The translations under genes were made by a program, and so were the position numbers. From Mytilinidion resinicola (Eukaryota > Ascomycota > Dothideomycetes > Mytilinidiales > Mytilinidiaceae), in assembly GCF_010093595.1 (NCBI RefSeq), contig NW_022985441.1, positions 1,295,838 through 1,359,837 of the forward strand: a stretch of DNA of 64,000 bases, read 5' to 3'. Under the pieces are notes generated by a model. The model saw nothing but the letters and a program-made list of their open reading frames with translations, ran no database searches and was not told the DNA's origin. Shown in pieces: positions 22,677-33,245 of this stretch (the first letter of the stretch is position 1; every line of letters starts with the position of its first letter).

Positions 22677-23767
22677 CTAGGAAGGGGTAATTCCTCCGAC
22701 GATCTTTAGTCCTTGGGTGTCGGCAGAGTAAGCCAGTGCATATCGGTTCGGGTGCCATTGGACGCAGGGCGCTGGGTGGGTGGTATCGATGTGATGCACA
22801 TATTCTCCGGTCTCGGTGTGGGCAATGGAGAGTCGGTTCCCTTCGTCAGATCCACCAACCACGAAGCTACCGTCGAAAGAGAAGTCCACGCTGCGGACCG
22901 GGCCCGTCATGTCGTCAAACGTGCGGACACAGATCCATTCTTCGGTATCCCAAAGAGATATCAAGGCGTCGCCCCCGCCAACTGCGAGATACTTGCCAGT
23001 TGGCGACATGCAAAGCGTGTAGCAGGATGAGGTGTGAGCATTGAGCTCGTGAATCAATTCGAATGAGGGGTAGCGCATAATCTTCACCCGACCATCGCCC
23101 GTGGTGACGAAGATGTGCTTTCCAGCCCAGCCAAAGACGGTCTGGTTCGACTGCACGTCCTGCTTGTGAGTAGCTACCACCTTTGTTGTGCTTCGTGATA
23201 CAACGGCAAAGGTATCGTTCTGCGGTGTTTGTTAGCTAGAGTCTCTCATGGTGCATACCGACCTATGTCGCAAGATACAGATACCGAAACGCCGAAAGAA
23301 GCTTGAGGAGAATCGCCAGAAATGCGCTTTCTGACCTTCATTCCAACGAGAAGATCATCACCGTTGGGCTTCCACGCCAGCGTAAATGGTTCACCGCGGA
23401 GCTTCAAGTCGCTAACGACAGCGGGAGTGTTTTTTCTCAAGTCCCAGATTCGTAGTAATCCATCCGCACTGCAGGTCGCGAGTTCCGTGTCGGAGGCGGG
23501 GCTGAAAGCTACGCGCTCGATTGGACCCTGGTGGCCTCTCAGCTCGGTGGAGTCCTGGGTCTTGGGACGTTCGGGATCCCACACGCGCAGGGTACGGTCG
23601 GCGGCACCAGTTGCGATCTTTTTGCCAGTTACATTCCAGGCCAGAGTTCTGACATTGTGGAGGGGGGTAGGACGAGCAGTGTCGGCGTAGGTCGAGGTCT
23701 TCAGTTTGGCGAAATGGGGAGAGAAGGTGGTGCTAGAGAGCGACCACATGGAAGTGGGGGGAGCCAT
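22677..23767 (-). CDS. TEX1: THO complex WD40 subunit Tex1 / THOC3
   Basis: Exons 23767-23336 and 23219-22677 (116-nt intron, phase 0) encode 324 residues, made almost wholly of WD40 repeats: VRTLAWNVTGKKIATGAADRTLRVWD, IERVAFSP... LRIWDL, FTLAWKPNG, CYTLCMSPTGKYLAVGGGDA, VRSVDFSFDG and the closing CVQWHPNRYALAYSAD. The last repeats (EWICVRTFDDMTGPVRSVDF, HHIDTTHPAPCVQWHP) are characteristic of Tex1/THOC3, the THO/TREX subunit that couples transcription to mRNA export in the nucleus. An in-frame upstream ATG at 23785 would add six residues. The family as a WD40 protein is certain; the Tex1 assignment is from motif recall. Confidence 0.82.
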
Positions 23768-24238
23768 TGAGGCCAGAGAGTGCACCAGAGTTGAACCGAA
23801 TTAATAGCGTCTGGTGCAGCCTCCGACAACTACGGCAGCGGGTCGGTGACGGCGACGACGAGTCGTGGCGGTGACGGCGAAAGAAGAAAGAGTCGCGTTC
23901 GAAGCGCGAAGTTGGGACTACAAAGGTACATTGTCGCCCAGGCGCTAGGAGGTAGCATTGGACACTCGGGCCCCTGGTCCTACACGTGCCTCGGCCGCAT
24001 CTACTTCATCTACATAGTACATACCCAGGAACACTGCTCCGAACAAGGACAACATCAAACACATACTGTCGGGTCCCCGCTGCGCTAAGCGGTCACGTCT
24101 GGTCCTTTAAGTATTCAAGGTTTCAAGTTAATGAACATAAGGAAATCCAGCTTTCTCTTGTTCAATTCCATCATCTATCAAATTTTACAAGTAGACGCGG
24201 CAACGCATTTTATTGTTCATTACTGTATTCATGGGGGA
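23768..24238. other. Intergenic, TEX1 promoter and HeLo gene 3' flank
   Basis: The 471 bp hold no supportable gene. A purine-rich leader lies close to the TEX1 start, with a repeated GGTGACGGCGA element near 23846-23880. Confidence 0.4.
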
Positions 24239-26043
24239 TCACACATTATCAGCAGCCCGGCTTAGGACGTCAATGACATTGGTTCGAAAGGCTTGTTGCA
24301 GTTTCATGTCATCTTTGGTATCATTGACGACTCCAAAATCGTTGCAGAGACATTTGAGGACGACAGTTTTATACCTTTCGCCCATTCGAGATTCAAGGTG
24401 CTTCTCCACTTGTCGGATGAGGTATCGCTGGACCACCATGGGATCCGTAACTCTCTCGAACCGGTCTTTATCAAGAGAGACCGCTGATTGCCAGAGCCCT
24501 ATACAAGTTACCATTTGATGTAGACTACGATGGGCGGAAAATTTATTACCAATCTCGAGAAGCACCACTCCAAGCGCGTATATATCATGTATCTTGCTAA
24601 ACGGCCGGGTCGGTTTTCTTTGCCGTTCAGGATGACGATATACGTCTCTTGACGGGCAGATATCCTCGATCCCATTAGAAAAGTCGACTTCAGGGCGGCT
24701 GAATTCATATCCGAGTACCCACGGTTAGCTATAGTCGAGTGCAAACTCTGGTTTAGTTGGATTGAGTAGAGAGCCTCCTTCCTTAGGAAATAAGAGAATG
24801 TTCTCACTCCGGAAGCTTTCATGGACCCATTTGACAAGCTGCAATTGCGAGATACACCGAGACAGCTCATGAGCAAGTCGGAATTTCTGCCCGAGCATTG
24901 GCTTCTGGCCCGGAGTATTGATGGCTCTCAAAAGACTGCACGGCGTGCCTGTGGCATTCGGCACGGTGAATACGAAGGCAATCTGGTTTTGCAGCGGATC
25001 CCGGATCCATCCCTTGCAGGACAGTGTCCTAAATATTTGCTCCTTTGGTTGATGCAGAAGGCGAGCTAGGTGCTCAACCCTGCCTTTCGTGCAGTCGTCC
25101 AAATCGACGCATATTGATGCTTCCGGGGCGTACTTCCGATACTCTACGAGCGCTTGCACACCATCCCAGTCAAAGATGGAGAATCTACCTTCAGTAGTTA
25201 CTGCCTGTTGTAGGAATAGCTACAGAGATCTATCGCGAAGCTCCATGCTCTCGTTGTGGACCGCAGAGTCGGCTGATGCTAGGTGGAGCTTGGCGTCAAG
25301 GTCGAATCCAAGTTTCTTCGAGTTCTCATCGTCCTCGAGCCGCTTCAGATGCTGCAAATCGACGCCAATCGAAGTGCTAAGACACCATAGCTTGATGTTA
25401 TCGTGAATCCGATCGTTAAGGCTACTGAAATTCCGGATGACGGTAGCAACTCGCTTCTTATCGAGCAGAGTCCATCTCCAACGGTGAACAGATTTGACAG
25501 ACTTGAGCGAGAGGTCGGACGATTTCCAAGATACGAGAGTGCTAGATCTTGATATGTTTGAGGGTTTAACGAGAGAATACTGCGATTCAACGGCCGTGGC
25601 TTTAGGCAGGCTTCCATGGCGTCGCTTCAGGATTTGGTAGGCTTCTTCGATGACACCCACAAGCTCCTCGAGGAATATCTGAATTTGGTTCTGGATTTCT
25701 CCATCGAACTGATCGAATAAAGTTTGTCCTCCGTAAGGCTGGGCCTATTAGCTTTGTGTCCAGAAAGTACTGAGTGGAGCATGATCGTACCGCTGCGCTC
25801 TCAAAAAGTAATAATCTCAAAGCCCTTGTCCTGTTGTTCTCATCTTTTATCACATTTTGGATTCTTCGGGTCTCCTGTGCGTAGCGTTGAATTAATGTCG
25901 CAGATTGATGATTGTTGGAAGGGAGCACTGACGTTGTCGAAATCCCGGAAGTCAGACACAAGCTCGGCTGTTTTTTCTCCAAGCTTCCACAGCTGCTCCA
26001 GAACAGCTATCGTCAACCCAGCGAGGCTCAGCGGGTCTATCAT
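24239..26043 (-). pseudogene. HeLo-domain + pseudokinase-type protein, broken by two in-frame stops
   Basis: Exons 26043-25933, 25874-25791 and 25744 onward (introns 58 and 46 nt) start with a HeLo-type N-terminus: MIDPLSLAGLTIAVLEQLW, then GEKTAELVSDFRDFDN. Fungal HeLo domains form membrane-damaging bundles in het-s-like incompatibility. The frame is open for 239 residues, hits TAG (25220-25222), stays open for 164 codons, hits TAA (24725-24727), and continues 161 codons to a natural TGA. Downstream segments keep the order of the family: VEYRKYAPE, ARLLHQPKEQIFRTLSC, a kinase-like part with WVHESFRSENILLFP (no HRD), PWVLGYEFSRPE and HDIYALGVVLLEIG. Both stops are one C-to-T step from CAG or CAA. 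A 57-nt weak-donor intron could skip the TAG, but nothing obvious removes the TAA. A HeLo-only product of 239 residues may still be made. Confidence 0.68.
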
Positions 26044-26453
26044 GTTTTCTTGGACCACTTGATGGGATGCGTCCAAACACGATGGATATCGAGCAGCACA
26101 GTCGCCCAAGGCTGGGAGGGCTGCCACAACAAGGCATATCTCAGCCTCGCGACGGCAACCTCAAAAATAAGCCTCGTAGTAGCCTACGGCCTTTTTCCAT
26201 GTTGTTTAGCTTGACTTCTACCGACCCAAGTAAATTGCTATCCACTTGGACTTCCTAAAATACATCTCAAAGTCTCTATGGTCCAACGTTGGGAGGGTCC
26301 CACGGCAAGGCATATCTCAGCCTTGCGACGCCAACTTCAACCACGAGCCTTGTGGCAGCCTACCGCCGTTCTTCTGGTCACTTGGCTTAACATCCTAGTA
26401 ACTCAAGTAATATCTGTACACTTGGGCTTCTTGCGGTTTCTCTCGAAGTCTCC
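26044..26453. promoter_or_regulatory. Shared bidirectional promoter of HeLo and kinase-ankyrin genes
   Basis: The 410 bp lie between divergent start codons and consist almost entirely of the two 180-bp tandem copies annotated separately. Control of both genes by the same duplicated element is inferred. Confidence 0.5.
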
Positions 26454-26456
26454 ATG
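26101..26456. repeat. Diverged 180-bp tandem duplication
   Basis: Copy A is 26101-26280 and copy B is 26281-26456. Both begin GTC(G/C)(C/A)A with GGGAGGG shortly after, share CAAGGCATATCTCAGCC, a GCCT(C/T)GT(A/G) block, CACTTGG(A/G)CTTC, and end in AAGTCTC(T/C)ATG. Differences are mainly transitions, and copy A is the more AT-rich. Copy B ends at the candidate start codon of the kinase-ankyrin gene. Confidence 0.85.
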
Positions 26457-29400
26457 GCCGTTCTCGATGGAGAGCTTTCCAGGCTGTACCAGCGTCATTG
26501 GAACTGAGGTTCGCTCTAGTACTGCGGTCTTATTTTCACCGAGACCGTATACAGAGCTGTCCAGTCGGTCTCGGCGAAGGAATGCGCATACAATGCTTTG
26601 CAAAGGGAAACCTTTCTTGGAGAAGGAGAAACATTCGTAGTAGAACGATGTCTCCACCAAGGGCAGCTCGTTGCTGTGAAGCATTTGAAGCTGAACTCTT
26701 TAGCAACCAACACCCCAAAGTTCTTATCCAGACTAAACGCAATCCTGTTGGAGCTCCGGGTAATGTGCTACGAGCATTTGAGGGGACATCCAAACATCAT
26801 ATCAATGCTTGCATATGGTTGGCGGCACGAACGACACGCCATACTGCCATATATCATCGTCGACTACAGTCCGCATGGCACGCTTCGTGATTATCTGACT
26901 AACGAAAAGTCGGTTAAGACGTATCGAAAGAGGAGGCTGGTGATGGATGTGGGGAAGGGTCTTGAGGCCTTGCATTCCTGTGGTGCAGTTCACGGAGATT
27001 TGAAATTGGAGAATGTCCTTGTTTTCAATCGATCTGGAGATCCGCAAGCCGGCCGTATTGCCAAGATATGTGATTTTGGACACTCACTTCTCTTATCAAA
27101 CTACGAGGAGGAATTGAAATATCGCGGCACGGCTTTGTGAGTACACACTGCTCTGATGATGATAGTGTATTGACTTGAACCAGATACAATGCACCCGAAG
27201 TCCGAAACCAGCGACAGGCCCCCATACCTCGGAACATGTTACGAAAGTGCGACATCTGGGCATTCGGCTTGCTAGCCTGGGAGGTTCTTCTTGACGGAGA
27301 GATATACTCAAATCGCATACACAATGACTATGAGATATACGACAGGACCCAGCTCAGCGGCGAGAGTCATGCAAAACAGGTTCTAAGTACCGCACTTGGC
27401 TCAGCCAGGGAGGTCCCGGATGAGATTCCAGCGTTGTATTTCCGAGGTGTATTTCTCATGACATTGCAATCTAAACCTCAGGCTCGGACGGCTTTCCTTT
27501 CTTCCAACCGCCCGGCTGCTCGACCCCACCTTGATATGGGAAAGTCCGACTGGTCATTCGATGTGAGTATGTCCCAAATTTAATCTTTGCGCCTCGGTTC
27601 TTATAAAACATCAGATGTTCCGGCCTGAACGACAGAAGTAATACTCCTGGGAACACCAGAAACAGATAACCCAGTCCTTCGAGAGGTACTACCAAAAGCA
27701 TGAGAGGAATCCTACTCTTTCGGGATCTGCAGCGTGGCAAATCGGACTGTGCTACTTCTTGGGTTTCGGTGTCCCAAGCGACGAGAGCACTGCTCAGAAG
27801 TATTTTCAGATTGCAGAACAGTGCAAACAACCTGTCGCGATTCTTTTCAGGCCCTTGATCCAAGATTCTGTCCACCATGGCTCCCAGCAAAAAGTTTACA
27901 CGGCTACCGTCATCAGAGGACTCAAATCCCAATTCAATCGACCAATAGGACTTCACAGCAACATCTTGTTGCAGAATTCGGATGACCAAACCCTAACATT
28001 CCCTGATTACAAAAGTTTTAGAGATTGGGTTCTGATTCTAGCTTCAAACGACTGGAGCTCTCTTTCCTCGGAGCGCGATGCTTGCGAGAGCGCGTCTTGG
28101 ACAGGCGCATTATCCCTGCAGAGCTTAGAAGATCTCCAAGACTGCCATGTAACTCTTGGTGGCCTTGACTCGCAACGAATGAACCTTATGGAATGCGCAA
28201 TATGGTTTTGTGATCATGTTCTGCTGGAGATACTGTCAGACAACCAGAGCTACACGTCATGGAGCCAGTCTATCAAGTCTTCCGAACCTTTATTGATTCA
28301 AGCCTGTCGAACTGGTCAACTCAAGCTAATGAAGTCACTATTGCATATAGGAGCGGATCCCCACGAGCAAACGCCAGATTTCTGCACCGTCTTCCACTGG
28401 CTTTTCATGCTGGGAGACGACGTTGAACCCTTCGCAGATGTATATCTCAAGGATGCTCAGCCTGAACGAAGCATCAATCTTCCAGCCACGAAGATGCGGC
28501 AGATCCACCAGCAGTGGCCTCTACAGCTTCTTGGGACCCCACTATCATTCGCTGTTTGTGCTGGCAGTGTGCCAGCCGTTGCCGCGCTGCTCCGACTTGG
28601 AGCAGATCCAGCTGCGCCGGTATATTCTCGCCATATGAACACCACATCGGGAACACTGAATTGGACCCCACTTCATCTAGCAGCCAAACTCCACCATGCA
28701 GACATCTTGAATCTTCTTGTCAAGAGTGATAATCTCCCAGCGTACCACGGGCGGAATCCGTTGGATCATATGGAAAAGGTGCACCCCGACGTCATCACTT
28801 GTGCCTTGAGCTATTCTTCGCCGGTCGAGCGAGTAGCTTTGCACGGATGGTACCCAGCGCGTGCCCGGGCGCTCTCCGACACGATGTTGATATTGAAGCC
28901 ACTGCCACTGCCTGGCCCACGCGGGCTTCCTCGCCCGCTACGTCAAAGGAATAATCAATCAATCGAGCAATCACCTCTTGCCGGTGCTATTGATTTCCAT
29001 GATCATTCGGTCGTCCGCGCGCTCCTGGAACGTTCTCCCCGTCTGACGAATACCCCACTCAAGGACCCTAGCCCCGTAGATGTCTATACCTTTCCAGCAC
29101 ATCTAGCTATGCAGGCTGGGACTAGACGAGCTACTGCTGAACGCCTCTCGATACTTGATCTGCTTCTTGAATACGACCGGAAAAGCTTCCTCCTTATTGA
29201 CAGCAATGGGCGCACTCCGTTGCATGTTGCGGCAGCGGAGTTTTCCGACCAGACAACGCAATGGCTGGTAAATCTTCATCCTTCGCTCGTGAATACTGCC
29301 GATCGGAAAGGGCGACTTCCGCTTCACTATTGTGGTTCCAGTGAAAATACTAAAATTCTTGTCTCTCGAGGAACTCGTGTAGACTATGCCTACAAGGACG

Positions 29401-30933
29401 GCTTGACCAGCCTTCACTGCGCAGCAAAAGCGGGCATATCCGGGGTATTACAGGCTCTCATCTGCTGCAATGCCGACGTGAACGCGCGAGATAGAAGTCT
29501 TTCTACTCCATTACATTACGCGGTCACTAACGGCTCCTTGGAAGCGATCAAAATCCTGATTGGGTTTGGCGCCCAGCTGGATGCGCGGAACCAGACTAGC
29601 AATACTCCACTTCACTTGGCAGTGCAGAAGCAGTGTGAGGATGTCATTACATGTCTCGTTGAGAGTGGCGCGTCTATTTCGATCCAAAATAATCAAGGCT
29701 ATATCCCACTTCATACAGCAATCAACTGTGAGGGTTCGAATCCTCGCAAGCTTCGGTCGATATTTCTCCCAGAACTCGCGGTCATATCCGATGAAGACGG
29801 CAATACCTCAATCCACCACTGCGCGTTCTCCTGCCGGATGGATTGGATGGAGGTCATCACAGCGCAGTGCAGCAGCGGGGATATCAGCGTTTCTAACGCT
29901 GCTGGGCAAACCCCTCTGCATATCATCGCGGCTAACATGAAATTTGATCTCGCGATGCATGTTCTAGAGAAAGGCATAGACGTGCATGTGAAGGATTTAA
30001 AGGGCAACACTGCTTTGCATACTGCCATCAAAGCCTCTGGACAAACTGTCTCGGTCCGGGCCGACCTCTGCACTTTACTGCACTCCAAAGGAGCCGCACT
30101 CAATGACCGAGATTCTGACGGTCAAACACCATGGGAATTTGCTCTTCAATCGAAAGATTCTTTTTTATTAACTACACTCACCCATCTCGGCGGTGTCTCA
30201 ACCTGCCCGGGATTATTATTCGACGAAGCTTTACTGCAAGCTGCTCTTGGAGAAAATGACCCTGAATGCGCAATGGCCTACCATAAAAATGGCACCGTTT
30301 ACGCCATTACAGAGTTCACGAAGCGATCTTTTGAAGAGTCCATGAAGGTTGAAGATCTCCTCGAAATTCTTCGTTGGGGCCCGCAGGATTGTGGTTTACA
30401 TCTTCGCTTCCAGAATTCCCCGAAGCACTGGAAGTTGAGATCATCGAGTCGAGAACGTATACGAAAGCCAGGGAAGGTTTCCGCCGGCATGATGATCTCT
30501 AAAATGAGCAAGGGGGCGGAATACGCAGGCCTAGCTCTACTGATTGTGTCCACTTCTCCCGTTTCTATTCCTTTCCGTAAGTCCAGGATGAGGCTTTATG
30601 AAGTCTCTACTATCACTGTGACACGGCACTGATAATTTCTTAGTTTTGTACCGCAGGCGCTTAAAAAAGCGTATTCAGGAAGTGGTTGAGATGAGTAACA
30701 TCAGACCATATCCTCTCCGCCGTATAGCTGAACTTCCTGCCAATGATTGGACGGACGACACTTCATATCCCATTGGTATAATAGCCGAACTCCCTGGGAG
30801 TGGCATGATAGCCGAACTGCCTGGGCACCCGAACCCTGATTCACTAGCTATCGATATGTCTTCTGAACCTGGCATCCGTGTCATCGAAGGCCTTTTCGAA
30901 CTCCCGGGTGCAGATGTCCCAATTCTATGGTAA
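26454..30933 (+). CDS. Protein kinase - ankyrin repeat - transmembrane protein
   Basis: The best model has exons 26454-26485, 26555-27136, 27184-27562, 27660-30576 and 30644-30933, giving 1399 residues in frame. The kinase domain has FLGEGETFVVER (glycine loop), LVAVKHLKL (VAVK lysine), HGDLKLENVL (HGD replacing HRD, catalytic Asp kept), ICDFGHS, YNAPEV and WAFGLLAWEVLL. A Sel1-like helical segment (WQIGLCYFLGFGVPSDESTAQKYF as the clue) and at least ten ankyrin repeats follow (for example TPLHVAAAEF, TSLHCAAKAG, TPLHYAVTNG, TPLHLAVQKQ). After a splice, a hydrophobic segment (AGLALLIVSTSPVSIPFLLY), a basic stop-transfer YRRRLKKR, and a tail with four ELP motifs end the protein. The start and first intron are uncertain: the unspliced frame from 26454 meets TGA (26505) and TAG (26517). 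The conserved-looking acceptor at 27614 would include MFRPERQK followed by TAA (27639); the later acceptor at 27659 avoids it. Confidence 0.72.
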
Positions 30934-31683
30934 GAGCACTCAACATTCCAAGCATGTGAGAAATTATTGTCAGAAGACTTGCCTCCACCGCACCCTTTTT
31001 CCATGCCGGCGTCCTTTAGTCCTCTGGGAACCAATATGGTTGAGGTACGCGCGTACCAAGTGTAATGCTATTTTGAGTTTTGATTTCCGGCTTGAAGACG
31101 CGGAAAGAGCGGGGTTGAGGCGGGTGCCAGTTAAGAGATTTATGGCGTGCGGAACAGAGAGCTTGCAATGACAGAAGATGGCTGGATGGATGGGATTTGA
31201 TGAGGAACTCTGCCCTACTAAAACCAAATATACATCTTTATAAGTTAGCAAGTGATCGGCCAGTCAGGAAGTAGCCTAATATTCACTGCATTGACATAAG
31301 TTTAGGTACACGGACATAGAACTGTTCAGGCTCCGCTCTTGGTCGCTCGATACCACTGTAAGGAGTCCCCCAGCAAAAGGCAAACTGATTCCCACCATAT
31401 TCACCTTTCCATGCTGACCACGGATCTAGGTCTACACAGCTCTACTTTTGCTCACTTAATACACTGCAAGAAGCGGCCCTGCTAGAAGGTACGTAATCAG
31501 TCAAAAGGTGGCCTAATTTCTATTCCATTAAGCTTTGTATGATAACCACGTATCTAGATCTACGTGGCTCGACTTTCGCTCCCTTGATACCACTGCGAGG
31601 GGTGGCTCCCCTAGCAGGTAGCCGGACAGTCAAGAGGCTGCCTGGTTTCCACTACCTTGACCTTTACATTGTGTCGCGGAATA
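30934..31683. other. Intergenic between kinase-ankyrin and SDR genes
   Basis: The right two-thirds is a decayed tandem array annotated separately. The left third holds 3' UTR sequence and short chance frames. Confidence 0.45.
31259..31680. repeat. Degenerate tandem repeat, about four ~110-130 bp monomers
   Basis: Recurring anchors are CAGTCA(G/A)(G/A)A(A/G)G followed by (T/C)GCCT(A/G), found at 31261, 31498 and 31627, with a weaker copy at 31371; a GCTC-GCTC-(T/C)T(T/G)GATACCACTG block; and (T/G)(A/G)ATCTA(G/T)(G/A)TCTAC. Intervals are about 110, 127 and 129 bp. Copies differ mostly by transitions. No coding capacity was seen. Confidence 0.72.
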
Positions 31684-32743
31684 TCAGGCCATACCGATAA
31701 CGCCGATCTTCAGATAGTCCGGGTTACTCTCAATTCGCTCGCGAATCGGTCCCTTCATGAGCTGCTCCACGTCCCAGCCCGCCCACACGAAGCGGCCATG
31801 GAGGAACGCTGCCTCTAGAGACGCTGCCCAGATACCGAAATGGCCTGGTAGTTTCACTGTCACGGCCAAAATTAGCCCTCATTGCTACGTTTCGTGCCGA
31901 AGAACGTGTTGTTCAAACTCACCATCGTCCCAAGGGAGATCGGCCGGGTAGCCTGCACTCTGAACATTCTCAGTGTATATGGCTCCAGGGTGGTAACTAA
32001 CGATCTGGACCTTCTCAACCGGCGTCTCCGCAGCGGTCAACTGAGTCAACAGCGTGCTGGTATTCTTCGTAGCGCTATAAGTGGGCCTAGTGGCATTGAT
32101 CTTGAAGTCATGAATAGACATCGTCGACACGTTCAGGAGCGCCTATAGATTGAACGAGTCAGCATTTTCTCCAAACGTAAGAATTCTAGTATCTCCTCAC
32201 CTTCTTCTTCCCATTCGGAAACGCATCAATATGCTTGATGAACTTCTCAGTAAGGAACACATTCCCATGAACATTCGTCTCGAACTCCCTCCACACCTCT
32301 TCATGCCCCAGCTCGACCATAGTAGCCGGCCGAGTAAGCCTCACAGCACTCAACACGAGCACATCCACCACGATCTTCTCCTTCTCCAGACTCGTCCAGA
32401 GCGCCTCGACGGCAGCAAAATCAGAGATGTCGCATGGTCGTCCGATGATCTCTGCCTTATGGCCTGGAGTCGCCTTCAGTTTCGCGACCGCAGAGTCGAG
32501 GGAACCGGGTCTGCGAGCGACCAGAATGATTCTGGCGGCTGATGCAAGTGCGAAGGCTTCACCTGTGGCATACCCGATGCCGGTGGCGCCTCCGGTGATG
32601 AGGACGGTCTTGCCTGCTTGCGAGAGCTCTGGACGTGAAGGGGAAATCGCAGGGTATGTGTTGTGTTTTAGAGGTCCTGTGAAGGACGTTGCAATTTGCT
32701 CTGGGATGCCCGCGAAGGCTTTGCTGGCCTCTGATGTAGACAT
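31684..32743 (-). CDS. Short-chain dehydrogenase/reductase
   Basis: Exons 32743-32201, 32142-31923 and 31856-31684 (introns 58 and 66 nt) encode 311 residues. The NAD(P) Rossmann glycine motif is TGGATGIGYATG at about residues 50-60. An Asp/Arg-type cofactor loop follows (LVARRPGSLD), then a CDISD element, VLVLSAV (in place of the usual NNAG), and the active-site YSATK (Tyr-x3-Lys), preceded by Ser in LLNVSTMS. The enzyme is a classical SDR acting on an unknown alcohol or ketone. It is divergent from a Zn2Cys6 regulator across 502 bp, an arrangement common for a regulator and its target enzyme. The ATG at 32743 is the first in frame; the upstream extension has no ATG. Confidence 0.88.
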
Positions 32744-33245
32744 GATTCGAAAGTATTTGGGGACAATGGTAAAGGGCAAATAGATAAATGTAAATGTAAC
32801 TGGGATTCTGAAAAAATGCAGATGGATTTCTGGCTATGCATGAGGGAACCTTATATACAATTCGAATGCCTAAGTAAGCTCGCACGACATGCTCAAAGCC
32901 CATCCTACTGCGGAGTTTCTGGTGGAGTTTCAAGCTCCTCATCAATCAAGCCTCGCCAAGCGGAATGCTGATCGTGTTGCTAAGCACTGTGGTCCGATGA
33001 GGCGTGTCCTGTCGAATGAGAGCCAGTCGCAAAAATAGCACTCGATTAGCTTGTATGCTCTAAACTCCGCAAGTGTCCACCTCCACCGGCGGAGTTTTAG
33101 TAAGCCCCCCAAACTCCACCATAATATATCGATAGCTCTCCACCACATTTTCCAAAACTCCACTCCTTGGAGGTCCACTCCCCTGCCAAGAATATACCTT
33201 TGATTGGCTAATGCTTGATTATACACCTTTGCAATAATATTAGAT
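32744..33245. promoter_or_regulatory. Shared promoter of SDR and Zn2Cys6 genes with repeated CGGAG/CTCCG sites
   Basis: The right half (32910-33180) holds many copies of ACTCC(G/A) or its complement: GCGGAGTTTC near 32911, GGTGGAGTTTC near 32920, AAACTCCGC at 33062, GCGGAGTTTT at 33089, AAACTCCACC near 33111 and AAAACTCCACTCC near 33154. CGG/CCG triplets are the half-sites of Zn2Cys6 proteins, so binding by the adjacent regulator is a reasonable inference. Confidence 0.55.
33060..33100. promoter_or_regulatory. Long inverted repeat of CTCCGC half-sites
   Basis: The arms are CTAAACTCCGC (33060-33070) and GCGGAGTTTTAG (33089-33100), complementary over 11 bases apart from one extra T. The spacer is 18 bases and includes CCACCTCCACC. 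It lies about 150 bp upstream of the Zn2Cys6 ATG and about 320 bp upstream of the SDR ATG. Confidence 0.65.

Noticed and set aside
26278..26640. 120-codon ATG frame upstream of the kinase gene
   Set aside because: It covers the tandem-duplicated promoter and overlaps kinase coding in a different frame, with no domain.
29725..29750. T-loop-like GGGTTCGAATCC in the ankyrin exon
   Set aside because: It lies in coding sequence, and no acceptor stem or anticodon arm can be folded at the right distances.
31259..31680. CRISPR-like array
   Set aside because: The ~120-bp units are degenerate throughout, without short identical repeats separated by unique spacers, and the organism is a eukaryote.
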